From the NCBI GenBank assembly GCA_022843485.1, contig JALHNM010000009.1, positions 1-64,000 of the forward strand: a stretch of 64,000 nt of DNA. Direction: 5' to 3'. Numbering within the stretch: the stretch's first letter is position 1; the number at the start of each line of letters is the position of its first letter. The position numbers and the translations under genes were made by a program. The stretch is from Fimbriimonadaceae bacterium (GTDB taxonomy: Bacteria > Armatimonadota > Fimbriimonadia > Fimbriimonadales > Fimbriimonadaceae). Below the pieces are notes generated by a model. The model was not told where the DNA came from and ran no database searches. It saw only the letters and a program-made list of their open reading frames with translations. Positions 9,719-17,086 of the stretch are shown here, piece by piece.

Positions 9719-10333
9719 TTAGCGAAGGGCCTTTGCTAGCCGGGCGTTCACAGCGTCCCAATCGACGACCTGCATGTAGGCCTCGATGTACTTGAGCCGG
9801 GCCGTCTGGAAGTCCAGGTAGTAGGCGTGCTCGTACACGTCCATCGCGAGCAGGAGCGTGTGGTCCCAGGTCGGGAAGGTGTCCTGGGCGTCCCCGATGT
9901 AGGTGTGGACCCGCTGTTCGGCGTGGTCGAACCCCAGGAACACCCATCCCCGGCCGGCCATGCCTGTCGACCTCCAGTCCGCGGCCCAGTGGTCGAAGGA
10001 GCCGTAGGCGGATTCGATCAGTTTGGCGACCTCGCCCGTCGCCGGCCCGCCCTCTCCACCGAGGGTCTCGAAGTACACGTTATGGTTGATGAACCCGCCG
10101 TACGCGAAGGCGTAGTTGACCTTCAGGGCCCGCATCGGGCTGTAGATCTGGTTCGCCTTCGCCGGGTCGACGTCGATCTCGTGCAGGGCTTTGCGGATCT
10201 CGTTGGTCTTGTTCGCGTAGCCCTTCCAGAGCGTAAGGTGGTTGTCGTGGGTGGCCTTGCTGATGCCCACGCGCTCGGTCGTATGGCACTTGGCCGGGAC
10301 GGCCTCGGGGACGGCGACGAGTTTCGGTTCCAT
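9719..10333 (-). CDS. sodA/sodB: Superoxide dismutase, Fe/Mn family (204 aa)
   Basis: Converts superoxide to oxygen and hydrogen peroxide. The four metal ligands of the family fit H32, H84, D165 and H169 (in NHNVYFETL and MDVYEHAYY). The length is typical. I see no signal peptide, so it should be cytosolic. Metal preference (Fe or Mn) cannot be decided by eye. The start ATG 10333 has a strong ribosome site GGAGGGG five bases upstream and a TAAGAT box 12 bases upstream, so this is one of the few single genes here with a short leader and a clear Shine-Dalgarno. Confidence 0.93.
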   Translation of the reverse strand: MEPKLVAVPEAVPAKCHTTERVGISKATHDNHLTLWKGYANKTNEIRKALHEIDVDPAKANQIYSPMRALKVNYAFAYGGFINHNVYFETLGGEGGPATGEVAKLIESAYGSFDHWAADWRSTGMAGRGWVFLGFDHAEQRVHTYIGDAQDTFPTWDHTLLLAMDVYEHAYYLDFQTARLKYIEAYMQVVDWDAVNARLAKALR

Positions 10334-10338
10334 GGTCT

Positions 10339-10351
10339 CCCCTCCATCTTA
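10339..10351 (-). promoter_or_regulatory. sod -10 box (TAAGAT) and ribosome site (GGAGGGG)
   Basis: TAAGAT at 10346-10351 and GGAGGGG at 10339-10345, both read on the minus strand, immediately before ATG 10333. Transcription would start only a few bases before the ribosome site. Confidence 0.5.
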
Positions 10352-10460
10352 CGGGCTCTCGGTGGCCTTGTGCCACGCGGGCCCAGCCCCGTTCAGGATC
10401 ATGGTGAGTCTCTGGGCTAAACAGGGCCTTCGGGATCGAACACCTCGGCCCTTGGGAGTG

Positions 10461-10466
10461 TAAAGT
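10461..10466 (+). promoter_or_regulatory. -10 box TAAAGT of the first DinB-like gene
   Basis: TAAAGT ends 8 bases before ATG 10475. Transcription from it would start at or next to the start codon, giving a leaderless message. No convincing -35 element. Confidence 0.5.
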
Positions 10467-10474
10467 AGGGGTGT

Positions 10475-10948
10475 ATGAGGGACCACCGCTTCCAGGCCCT
10501 GACGGCCGCCCCGAAGATCGTCGAGCGCATCCTCCGCGCATACCCCCGCGACCGCTTCGACGAACGGCCGCACCTCGAAAGCCTGACCTCGCGAGAGATC
10601 GTGGCCCTGCTCGCCGACTCCGAGCAGGTCGTCCTCGACCGGATCCGCACCGCCAACCAGAAGCCGGGGAGCGTCGTCGAGTGGTACGAGCCCACGGTCC
10701 GCGCCAAGGAGAAGCACTACGCCGAGAAAGACCCGTTCCACGAGGGTGAGGTTTACGAGAGCCGGCGGCAGACCACGCTCGAGTACCTCGAGGGTATGGG
10801 CGCCGACGACTTCCAAAAGACCGTTACTCTGGATGGCCACGGCACCTACACGGTCTCGGACTACCTGACCTTGGTTCTCGCCCACGACGTCGAACGGATC
10901 GCGGAACTCAGCGAGTTCCTCGCCAACGAAGTCGCGACGATAGGCTGA
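10475..10948 (+). CDS. DinB/YfiT-like four-helix protein (157 aa)
   Basis: The predicted all-helical sequence, the length and the helix containing VLAHDVERIAEL (His-Asp near the C terminus) fit the DinB-like superfamily, whose members often bind a divalent metal through three histidines. Family functions range from thiol transfer to unknown, so no substrate is assigned. A paralogue-like gene sits at 23060. ATG 10475 is preceded by a TAAAGT box at 8 bases and is probably leaderless. Confidence 0.65.
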   Translation: MRDHRFQALTAAPKIVERILRAYPRDRFDERPHLESLTSREIVALLADSEQVVLDRIRTANQKPGSVVEWYEPTVRAKEKHYAEKDPFHEGEVYESRRQTTLEYLEGMGADDFQKTVTLDGHGTYTVSDYLTLVLAHDVERIAELSEFLANEVATIG

Positions 10949-10958
10949 GCGGCCCGCC

Positions 10959-10983
10959 GCCCCGGTCTCGTGCCGGCCGGGGC
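10959..10983 (+). terminator. Candidate hairpin after the DinB-like gene
   Basis: A 7-base stem GCCCCGG/CCGGGGC with an 11-base loop begins 11 bases after the stop codon. There is no T-run, so this is a structural call only. Confidence 0.4.
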
Positions 10984-11020
10984 TCCGCCGCATTCTCAAG
11001 CTCGTGTGAATTGGGGGGTG

Positions 11021-11038
11021 ATGGGCCCTTGGGCCCAT
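11021..11038. repeat. Hairpin ATGGGCCC-TT-GGGCCCAT
   Basis: Perfect 8-base arms around TT, lying 29 bases from the stop codon of the convergent CAP-domain gene. It may help terminate either strand, or be a protein site. Confidence 0.45.
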
Positions 11039-11067
11039 AGCGATGTGCGCGTGCAGTCCCCGCGAGG

Positions 11068-12165
11068 CTAGGATCCGGTGTTGAACGACCAGGGGAACTC
11101 GAGGGTCTGGCCGGACCTGGTGGTCAGGGTGATTCTGACCTCGACCTCGATCCGGGGCGGGAGGGGCTTCTCGGGGACGGCCACGACCCCGCCCTTCATG
11201 TGCGTGTCCGTCCGCCCGTCGCGCACGATGGCGGCAATGGTCTTGCCCCCCGCTTTGATGCTGACGGTCAGGTCGCGAACGTCGCGCTCGTCCCGGCCGT
11301 GTCGGAGCAGGATCGGATAGCCGTACGGCTGGTTGGGTCGCTTGGGGAAGCCCATCCCCCCGGGCCAATCGAGGGGCACATCGCCCACCCCGTCCGGCGG
11401 CGAAGGCACGGCGACCTTCTCAGTCTCGGGGCCGAAGAGGAGGCAGACGTAGTTGCCGTTGACCCCGACACCGAGGTCCGGTTCGCCAGGGGTCATGAAG
11501 TAGATCCGGTGATAGGGCGACCCGAAGATCGCGACGACCGAGTCTCGGACGTCGGTGGTCGCGAACCCGACCAGCTCTTCGGCAGGCCAGGGGTAGGCGA
11601 AGGTACGAAGGCGCTCGGGCACGGTCGCCGCGAGGAACCGTGGTTTGCCTGCGGTCTGGTCGTGGGTCACATCCTTGTTGGCGGCCAGGTAGTCGGCGTG
11701 GGCCTGGGCCGCCAGGACGAGTTCGGGGCTGGGGAGGGCCGGTTCCAGCCGGTGGTGGCCGCGGAGGGCGTTGACGAGCTCAAGGGCCTCGACCTGGCTC
11801 TGGGTCGGTGGCGGCGGTCCCTCGACCGCCCCGGGCTGCACGTCGAACGTCCACTCCCGGACGAACGGCACCTGTTCCGGCACCTTGACGATGCACTCCA
11901 CCGTGTTCTTACCCGCGGGTAGGGGGCCTTGGGGTCGGTAGACCACCGCCCCTAGCACCGGGTCGTAGGCTGCCTCGGCGGGTCGGCCGTTCAGCTTGAC
12001 CTCGACCTTCGGTGTTCCCACCGACCCAGCGAAACGGATGGGCCAGACGATGAGCGGGCGCGCGAAGCGGACGGCCCCCCTTGGAGAGGGCTCGGCATAG
12101 ACCGCCAACGGCGGCGCAGGATCCTGGCCCTGGGCTGCCAACAGTGAAAGAAAGAGCGACAACAC
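11068..12165 (-). CDS. Secreted CAP (SCP/PR-1) domain protein (365 aa)
   Basis: An N-terminal signal (LSLFLSLLAAQGQ) is followed by a beta-rich segment and then a CAP-like domain at about residues 125-275. It begins with ALELVNALRGHH, contains AQAHADYLA and THDQ, and has a conserved His near SPYHR. Bacterial CAP proteins are extracytoplasmic and mostly of unknown function. The open frame extends upstream into the polymerase gene. I chose GTG 12165 because it begins the signal peptide, has GGAG five bases before it, and has a TACAGT box nine bases before it. Confidence 0.75.
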   Translation of the reverse strand: MLSLFLSLLAAQGQDPAPPLAVYAEPSPRGAVRFARPLIVWPIRFAGSVGTPKVEVKLNGRPAEAAYDPVLGAVVYRPQGPLPAGKNTVECIVKVPEQVPFVREWTFDVQPGAVEGPPPPTQSQVEALELVNALRGHHRLEPALPSPELVLAAQAHADYLAANKDVTHDQTAGKPRFLAATVPERLRTFAYPWPAEELVGFATTDVRDSVVAIFGSPYHRIYFMTPGEPDLGVGVNGNYVCLLFGPETEKVAVPSPPDGVGDVPLDWPGGMGFPKRPNQPYGYPILLRHGRDERDVRDLTVSIKAGGKTIAAIVRDGRTDTHMKGGVVAVPEKPLPPRIEVEVRITLTTRSGQTLEFPWSFNTGS

Positions 12166-12174
12166 CGAAACTCC

Positions 12175-12180
12175 ACTGTA
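12175..12180 (-). promoter_or_regulatory. -10 box TACAGT of the CAP-domain gene
   Basis: It ends 9 bases before GTG 12165, in the 26-base gap after the polymerase stop codon at 12192. This gives the CAP gene its own promoter. Confidence 0.45.
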
Positions 12181-12191
12181 CTCGATGATTG

Positions 12192-15100
12192 TTAACGGGC
12201 GAGGAAGTCGGCCCGCACGATGGGCAGTTCTTCGCTCGTGTCGATGAGGGATTTGATGGTCGGCTCGTAGGGGAAGGCCCGTTTCGTCAAGAAGGCGGTG
12301 TGCCCGTCGCGCCATTGGGTGACGCCGATCAAGGTGAGGTACGGCTCGCAGACGATGGCGTGTCCGTCCCGTTGGTAGACCGCGTCGAAGCAGGTCACGT
12401 TCAGGAGCCCGGCCTCGTCCTCGAGGTCGAAGAAGACGACCCTCTTGCCGCTTGGCGTCGGCGGGAACCGTAGCCGGATCGGGTTGCCGACGACGATGGC
12501 CCGGCGTCCCGGGGGCAACCCCTTGACCTCGGCGGTGGTGAGCCCTCCCCGCGAAGAAACCCGTTCTCGCTCGAAGGCCATGAGGTGCCGTTCAACGTCG
12601 AGCCCGAGCACGATCCGCTCGCGAACGGCCTTCTCGGCGGGGGTGAAGTCGGCGACGGTCGGGTCGATCGTGGGCGCGGCTTCGTCCAACCCCAGCCCCC
12701 CTTGCGGGCGGTCCGCCGCTTCCAGGGTGGGGGCCACGGCCCAGAGCAGGGCACGGCGGTTGGGGCTGACCGTGTCCAGCGCCCCCGCAAGGATGAGGGC
12801 CTCCAGTTCGTCCCGGTTCGGCCGGACGCGGCGGACGAACTCGTAGAACGACGGTGCAGCGAGCCCGGCTCGGCCGCGATCCTCACCCCCCTGTCGGAAC
12901 TCGCGTACCGTGCGCTCAACCGTCGCCCGCCCGAGCCCGGCGATCGACGAGAGCCCCACGCGGATCCCCCCGCCGGGCACCAAGAGTCGGGGGTCCATCG
13001 AGGACTGCACGTCCTCGACCCGGTACCCGACGTCGCTCCGAAGCACGCACGGCGGAAGCACGACGATGCCTCGCGAACGGGCTTCGTTGACCAGGGTGCA
13101 CGGCCCGTAGTAGCCCGCCGGTTGGGCATCGAGCAAACCGGCGAAGTACGGCGCGGGGAAGTTTTGCTGGCAATAGACGGCCCGTAGCGAGATCTCGGCG
13201 AACGCGAGGGCATGACCCTGCGCGAACCCGTACCCCTTGAACCCGGCGATGAGCTCGAATACGTGCTCGGCCACTGCCTGGCTGTAACCGCGGGCGACGA
13301 TCCGTCCTAGGATCTCCTCGCGAAGCGTCTGGCCGTAGTCCTCCCGCCGGCGCTTGTGGATCGCGTCGCGGATGTCCTCGGCCTCGCCGCTGCCGTACCC
13401 GCCGAAGACCTGGAGCAGCTGATCGATCTGCTCCTGGAAGACCACGATGCCGTAGCTGATGCCGAGGATGCCCTCGAGATCGGGGTGCTCGAACGAGTAG
13501 GGCTTCAGCCCTCGGCGTCGGGCGATGAGCTCGTTGATCTTGACCGCGCCGCCCACTCCGGGCCGGATCCCGGCCTGGACGAGGCTCGCGTCGTGGAGGT
13601 CGGTGGTCTGGAGCCGCATGTGGGCCTGGCGCATCGCGGGGGAGGCGGACTGCGGGATGCCGATGAGCTCGCCCGACCGCATGGTGCGGAAGTTCTCCTC
13701 CGCCTCGGCGGGCAGGGCATCGACGTCGAAGTCGGGGTCCGAGCGGCGGAGCCACCGCTGGGCCCCCGACAGGGCGTCGTGGCCCCGCAGGCAGAGCACG
13801 TCGAACTTGTCGAAGTAGTGCTTCGCGCTGCGCTTGTCCCATTGGACGATCTTGAGCGGGGCCCCTTCGTCCTCGTCGTCGTCCCGGGCGGTGGTGGGTG
13901 GCTGCGGTCCAGCCCACTGCACGGGGACGGTGTCGGCGAGGGGGCGGTCCGAGACCACTATGCCGGACGAATGGGCCCGCATGTTGCGCGGGACGTCCGC
14001 CAGGGCGTCGGCGAGCCGGAACAGCCAGAAAAGACGCTCCTTCGGGATCTCGCTCGCTCTCAGCTCGGGCTTGCGGGCCAGGGCCTCCTCCAATTGGTCA
14101 GGCCGCACCCCACCGTGTAACCGTTTGGCGAGGAACCCGATCGCCTCTTGCGAGAGGCCCAGGGCCTTGCCCACCTCGCGGACGATGCCCCGGGTGCAGT
14201 AGGCGCCGACCGCTGCTACCGTGGCCACTCGATCCTGGCCATAGGTGTCGATGAGGTACTGACGGACGTCCTCTCGCCGGCGGGCCTCGAAGTCGATGTC
14301 GATGTCCGGCCGCTTACTGCCGTCCTCGGGGAGGAACCGGTCGAAGTGGAGGTCGTGGCGGAAGGCGTCGACCCGGCTGATGCCCAGGCAATAGGCCACC
14401 GCAGAGTCGACCATCGAGCCGCGACCGCTGAACAGGATGCCCTGTCCCCGGGCCCACCGGCACATGTCCCAAGCGACCAAGAAATGGTCGGCGTAGCCCA
14501 TGCGTACGATGCGGTCGACTTCGTTGTCGAGCCGCTTCTTATGTCGATTGCTCACCGAATGGTGGAACTGTCTCGCCCCGTCGGTGACCGCCTCGCGCAG
14601 TGCGGCGCCGGAGTCGGGGGCGAGAGCGGGAAGACGGGTGCGCCCAGGAAGCACGTCGTCGTCGCACAGTTCGGCGACCAGATGGGTCGCCTCGACCAAG
14701 TCCGGCCGGTCGGCGAAGAGGGCGACGGTCTCCTCCGACGGGCGCAGATACCGCTCGGCGTTTAGTGCGCGTGCCGGTCGATCGGCCACCTGGGGCTGAG
14801 TCGGGTGCCGCACCGGCTTGCGTCCCACGACCTCGTCCACCACGCACAGCGTGTCCGCACAGACGACGATGTCTTGGGTGGGGAAGTCGGACGGGTCCGC
14901 GTGAGTGACCGCCCCTCCCGCGACCGCACGAAGACCGAAACGTTCGGCAACCTCAAGAAGACGCGATTCGAGGGAAAGCCCCCAGGGCAGGTGGCTCCGC
15001 TCTACCTCCACGAACACGCTCTCGCGGCCGTAGAGACCCACCAAAAGGTCGAGCCAGTGCATCGCCCCTTCCTGGTCGCCCGCAAGGAGCAGCCGGGCCA

Positions 15101-15791
15101 GCCGCGCCTCGTCTCCGCCGGTGAGGCAAACGAGGCCCTCGGCGTGCTGCTCCATCCGCTCGACGGTGCACAGCGGGTAGAGCCGGGGCTCACAGAGGTG
15201 GCACTCCGTGACGAGACGCGAGAGCGAGCGATAGCCCGAGGCGTCCCGGGCGATGAGCACGACCTCCCCCCCTTCGGCCATCTCGAACGAGGCACCGATC
15301 AGCGGCTTGACTCCGTGGGCACGGGCTTCCCGTGCGAACTCGACCGCCCCCGTAAGGGCGAACCGATCCACCAACGCTGCAGCCGGAAGGCCGAGGAGGG
15401 CGCAACGCCGCGGGATCTCGCGGGCTAAGAGGACGCTCCGTCCGAACGAGTACCCCGACAGCAGGTGGAGGGGCACCCCCGCCCGCGTCGCCCCCCGCGC
15501 GGACCGCCCGGTCAGAAGCGACGGGCTCTCGGCTAGCAGCCCGCAAGCCTTGGCGACCTTCTCGTCGCGGGTCTTACGCGGCCGCAGGGCATAGTCCTCG
15601 CGGTGGTCCTCGACAGCGGTCGCCGGTGTGTAAGGGCCCGTCAGGGCGGGCAGCTCCCGGTCCTTCTCACGCCGCACCCCCCGGGCGTCGCGCCATTGGA
15701 CGAACTCCCGGGGCCGCTCGCCCTCCCACCAGGCCCCGGCCTCGCGCCACCGAGCGAGGACTTCCGGCCGTCGCGGCGGGCTCAATGCCAC
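12192..15791 (-). CDS. dnaE2: Error-prone DNA polymerase III alpha-like subunit, ImuC/DnaE2 type (about 1199 aa)
   Basis: A C-family polymerase expected to make the mutagenic insertion or extension step in SOS translesion synthesis. The catalytic aspartates are in PDIDIDFEA (about residue 494) and KFDVL. The finger motif GIPQSASPAMRQ, a helix-hairpin-helix (IAGLGRATVE) and a C-terminal OB fold (VFFDLEDEAGLLNVT) are also present. The N-terminal PHP domain is degenerate: the usual HxH reads HLL and the later DH pair reads DR. The first ~45 residues carry an RxAGAWWEGERPRE stretch of the kind found at ImuB C termini. The start is GTG 15791 or TTG 15785, both overlapping the imuB stop. Everything upstream in this frame is a shadow of imuB. 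Confidence 0.88.
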   Translation of the reverse strand: MALSPPRRPEVLARWREAGAWWEGERPREFVQWRDARGVRREKDRELPALTGPYTPATAVEDHREDYALRPRKTRDEKVAKACGLLAESPSLLTGRSARGATRAGVPLHLLSGYSFGRSVLLAREIPRRCALLGLPAAALVDRFALTGAVEFAREARAHGVKPLIGASFEMAEGGEVVLIARDASGYRSLSRLVTECHLCEPRLYPLCTVERMEQHAEGLVCLTGGDEARLARLLLAGDQEGAMHWLDLLVGLYGRESVFVEVERSHLPWGLSLESRLLEVAERFGLRAVAGGAVTHADPSDFPTQDIVVCADTLCVVDEVVGRKPVRHPTQPQVADRPARALNAERYLRPSEETVALFADRPDLVEATHLVAELCDDDVLPGRTRLPALAPDSGAALREAVTDGARQFHHSVSNRHKKRLDNEVDRIVRMGYADHFLVAWDMCRWARGQGILFSGRGSMVDSAVAYCLGISRVDAFRHDLHFDRFLPEDGSKRPDIDIDFEARRREDVRQYLIDTYGQDRVATVAAVGAYCTRGIVREVGKALGLSQEAIGFLAKRLHGGVRPDQLEEALARKPELRASEIPKERLFWLFRLADALADVPRNMRAHSSGIVVSDRPLADTVPVQWAGPQPPTTARDDDEDEGAPLKIVQWDKRSAKHYFDKFDVLCLRGHDALSGAQRWLRRSDPDFDVDALPAEAEENFRTMRSGELIGIPQSASPAMRQAHMRLQTTDLHDASLVQAGIRPGVGGAVKINELIARRRGLKPYSFEHPDLEGILGISYGIVVFQEQIDQLLQVFGGYGSGEAEDIRDAIHKRRREDYGQTLREEILGRIVARGYSQAVAEHVFELIAGFKGYGFAQGHALAFAEISLRAVYCQQNFPAPYFAGLLDAQPAGYYGPCTLVNEARSRGIVVLPPCVLRSDVGYRVEDVQSSMDPRLLVPGGGIRVGLSSIAGLGRATVERTVREFRQGGEDRGRAGLAAPSFYEFVRRVRPNRDELEALILAGALDTVSPNRRALLWAVAPTLEAADRPQGGLGLDEAAPTIDPTVADFTPAEKAVRERIVLGLDVERHLMAFERERVSSRGGLTTAEVKGLPPGRRAIVVGNPIRLRFPPTPSGKRVVFFDLEDEAGLLNVTCFDAVYQRDGHAIVCEPYLTLIGVTQWRDGHTAFLTKRAFPYEPTIKSLIDTSEELPIVRADFLAR

Positions 15792-16984
15792 CCCGTCGCC
15801 TCCCGCCACGCCCGCAGGACCCGCAGCCGTCGCGGGAGCACGACGTCGCTCGCCCGGACGACCGCCCCGTCCCCGAACGCCGCCCGTACCGACCGCAAAG
15901 CCGTCTCCGCCGTGTGCTCCCGTTCGTCGCGGGTCTCCATGGTCGCCAGGCTCCGTTGGACGCGCGGCGCCGGCCGCAGACCGGGCATCACCCCACGCAC
16001 CGCGACCGGCGCGAACGGCGGGCCGTCGCCCATCAGCGCCCCCAACCCCACCCGCAACGGCCGAGCCGCCTGGACGGGGCGCGCCAACTGCCGCCGTCTC
16101 ACGAGCGGCACCCCCGACTCCGGTTCGACCACCAGCTCGAGCCGGTCGCCGATCCGGTCGCTCGCGCAGAGCGCCTGTGCCAGCCGGGTCGCCAACTCGG
16201 TGAGCCCCGCCTCGAGCACGGACCGGTCCGCGACCGGCCCCTCGAAGGCCACCCGCTCGCTCACCGCGTCCGCAGGGTAGAGCGGCCGCGCCCGGTCGAG
16301 GCACCGTCCCTGCGCCGCCTGCTGGATGAGCGGCCCCGACCGGCCGAACTGGGCCGTGAGCAGGCGCAACGGCGCTGCCGCGACCTGGCCGACCCGCCGG
16401 TAGCCCAGGAACTCCAGCCGCTCGCGATGGGCAGGCTCGACCGGGGAGAGGCACCCCGTGGGCAGCGGGGCCAGGAACCCAGCCGGGTCGGTCACCGCCT
16501 CAAGGACCGGCACCCCCAACCCCAACGCCTTCGCCTCGCAAGGTTGCGCCGCCAACTGGGCCAGCCACTTGCCCGGTGCCAGCCCCGCCCGGACTAGCAG
16601 CCCCGTCCGTGTAGCGACCTCCCGCAGGAGCTCGTTCGCGGTGCCCATCGGGTCGGGGTGAAGGCTCAGATCGACCCAGGCCTCGTGGGGCATCCCCGGT
16701 TCGACCGTCTCGCTGAAGGCAGCGCACACGTCCAGCCAGGCGTCCCGGGCCGCGCGGGTCTCCTGCTCAGAGTAAGACAGGTACACCCCGTCCTCGCGCA
16801 GGATCGCCTTCGCCTCGCTCAACGGGGTACCAGGCCCGACCCGCCGGGCTCGAGCGGCGGGGCCGGAGTCGAGGACCGCACCGTCCCGGTGGACCACGAT
16901 CGCCCGCCCCCCCCAGTCCGCCCGCCCCGCCAGAGCCGCGGCGGCATAGAACCCGTCCAGGGACACGTAGAGCAGAGAGTGCAT
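15782..16984 (-). CDS. imuB: ImuB-like Y-family pseudo-polymerase (400 aa)
   Basis: A Y-family fold that in known ImuB proteins acts as a non-catalytic adaptor between the beta clamp and DnaE2. The palm motif reads YVSLDGFYAA, so the first catalytic Asp is Ser8. The second site reads MPHEAW, so its Asp is His100 while Glu101 remains. Two of three catalytic acids are therefore lost. I do not see a clamp-binding motif. It overlaps dnaE2 by about 10 bases, so the two are co-transcribed. No imuA is adjacent. The promoter (16996-17025) contains a 7-base inverted repeat, and the leader before ATG 16984 is only about 4-5 bases. Confidence 0.85.
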   Translation of the reverse strand: MHSLLYVSLDGFYAAAALAGRADWGGRAIVVHRDGAVLDSGPAARARRVGPGTPLSEAKAILREDGVYLSYSEQETRAARDAWLDVCAAFSETVEPGMPHEAWVDLSLHPDPMGTANELLREVATRTGLLVRAGLAPGKWLAQLAAQPCEAKALGLGVPVLEAVTDPAGFLAPLPTGCLSPVEPAHRERLEFLGYRRVGQVAAAPLRLLTAQFGRSGPLIQQAAQGRCLDRARPLYPADAVSERVAFEGPVADRSVLEAGLTELATRLAQALCASDRIGDRLELVVEPESGVPLVRRRQLARPVQAARPLRVGLGALMGDGPPFAPVAVRGVMPGLRPAPRVQRSLATMETRDEREHTAETALRSVRAAFGDGAVVRASDVVLPRRLRVLRAWREATGWH

Positions 16985-16995
16985 CTTTGTCTACT

Positions 16996-17025
16996 ATTAT
17001 ACGTCGGTCAGCGCCCGACGTTCAA
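16996..17025 (-). promoter_or_regulatory. imuB promoter with internal inverted repeat (candidate SOS operator)
   Basis: On the minus strand: TTGAAC (17025-17020), an 18-base spacer, then TATAAT (17001-16996), 11 bases before ATG 16984. Between and overlapping the two boxes lie ACGTCGG (17001-17007) and its exact complement CCGACGT (17015-17021), 7 bases apart. The position is ideal for repression by a damage-responsive regulator. The sequence matches neither the classic CTGT-N8-ACAG nor the CGAAC-N4-GTTCG LexA box. Confidence 0.6.
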
Positions 17026-17086
17026 GAGGGCAGACCGGGCGCGATGCCCAGCCTGCCCCCTAGCCCCAGTTCAACTGAACCTGCGT

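Noticed and set aside
15792-16454. N-terminal extension of the polymerase frame
   Set aside because: It lies within imuB in another frame and reads as Arg/Gly/Ala-rich noise. The polymerase homology starts only after the imuB stop.
17069-17080. GTTCA-AC-TGAAC palindrome near the prolyl oligopeptidase stop as a LexA box
   Set aside because: Arms are inverted relative to the CGAAC-N4-GTTCG type, and it lies over 40 bases upstream of the promoter elements, just beyond the 3' end of another gene.
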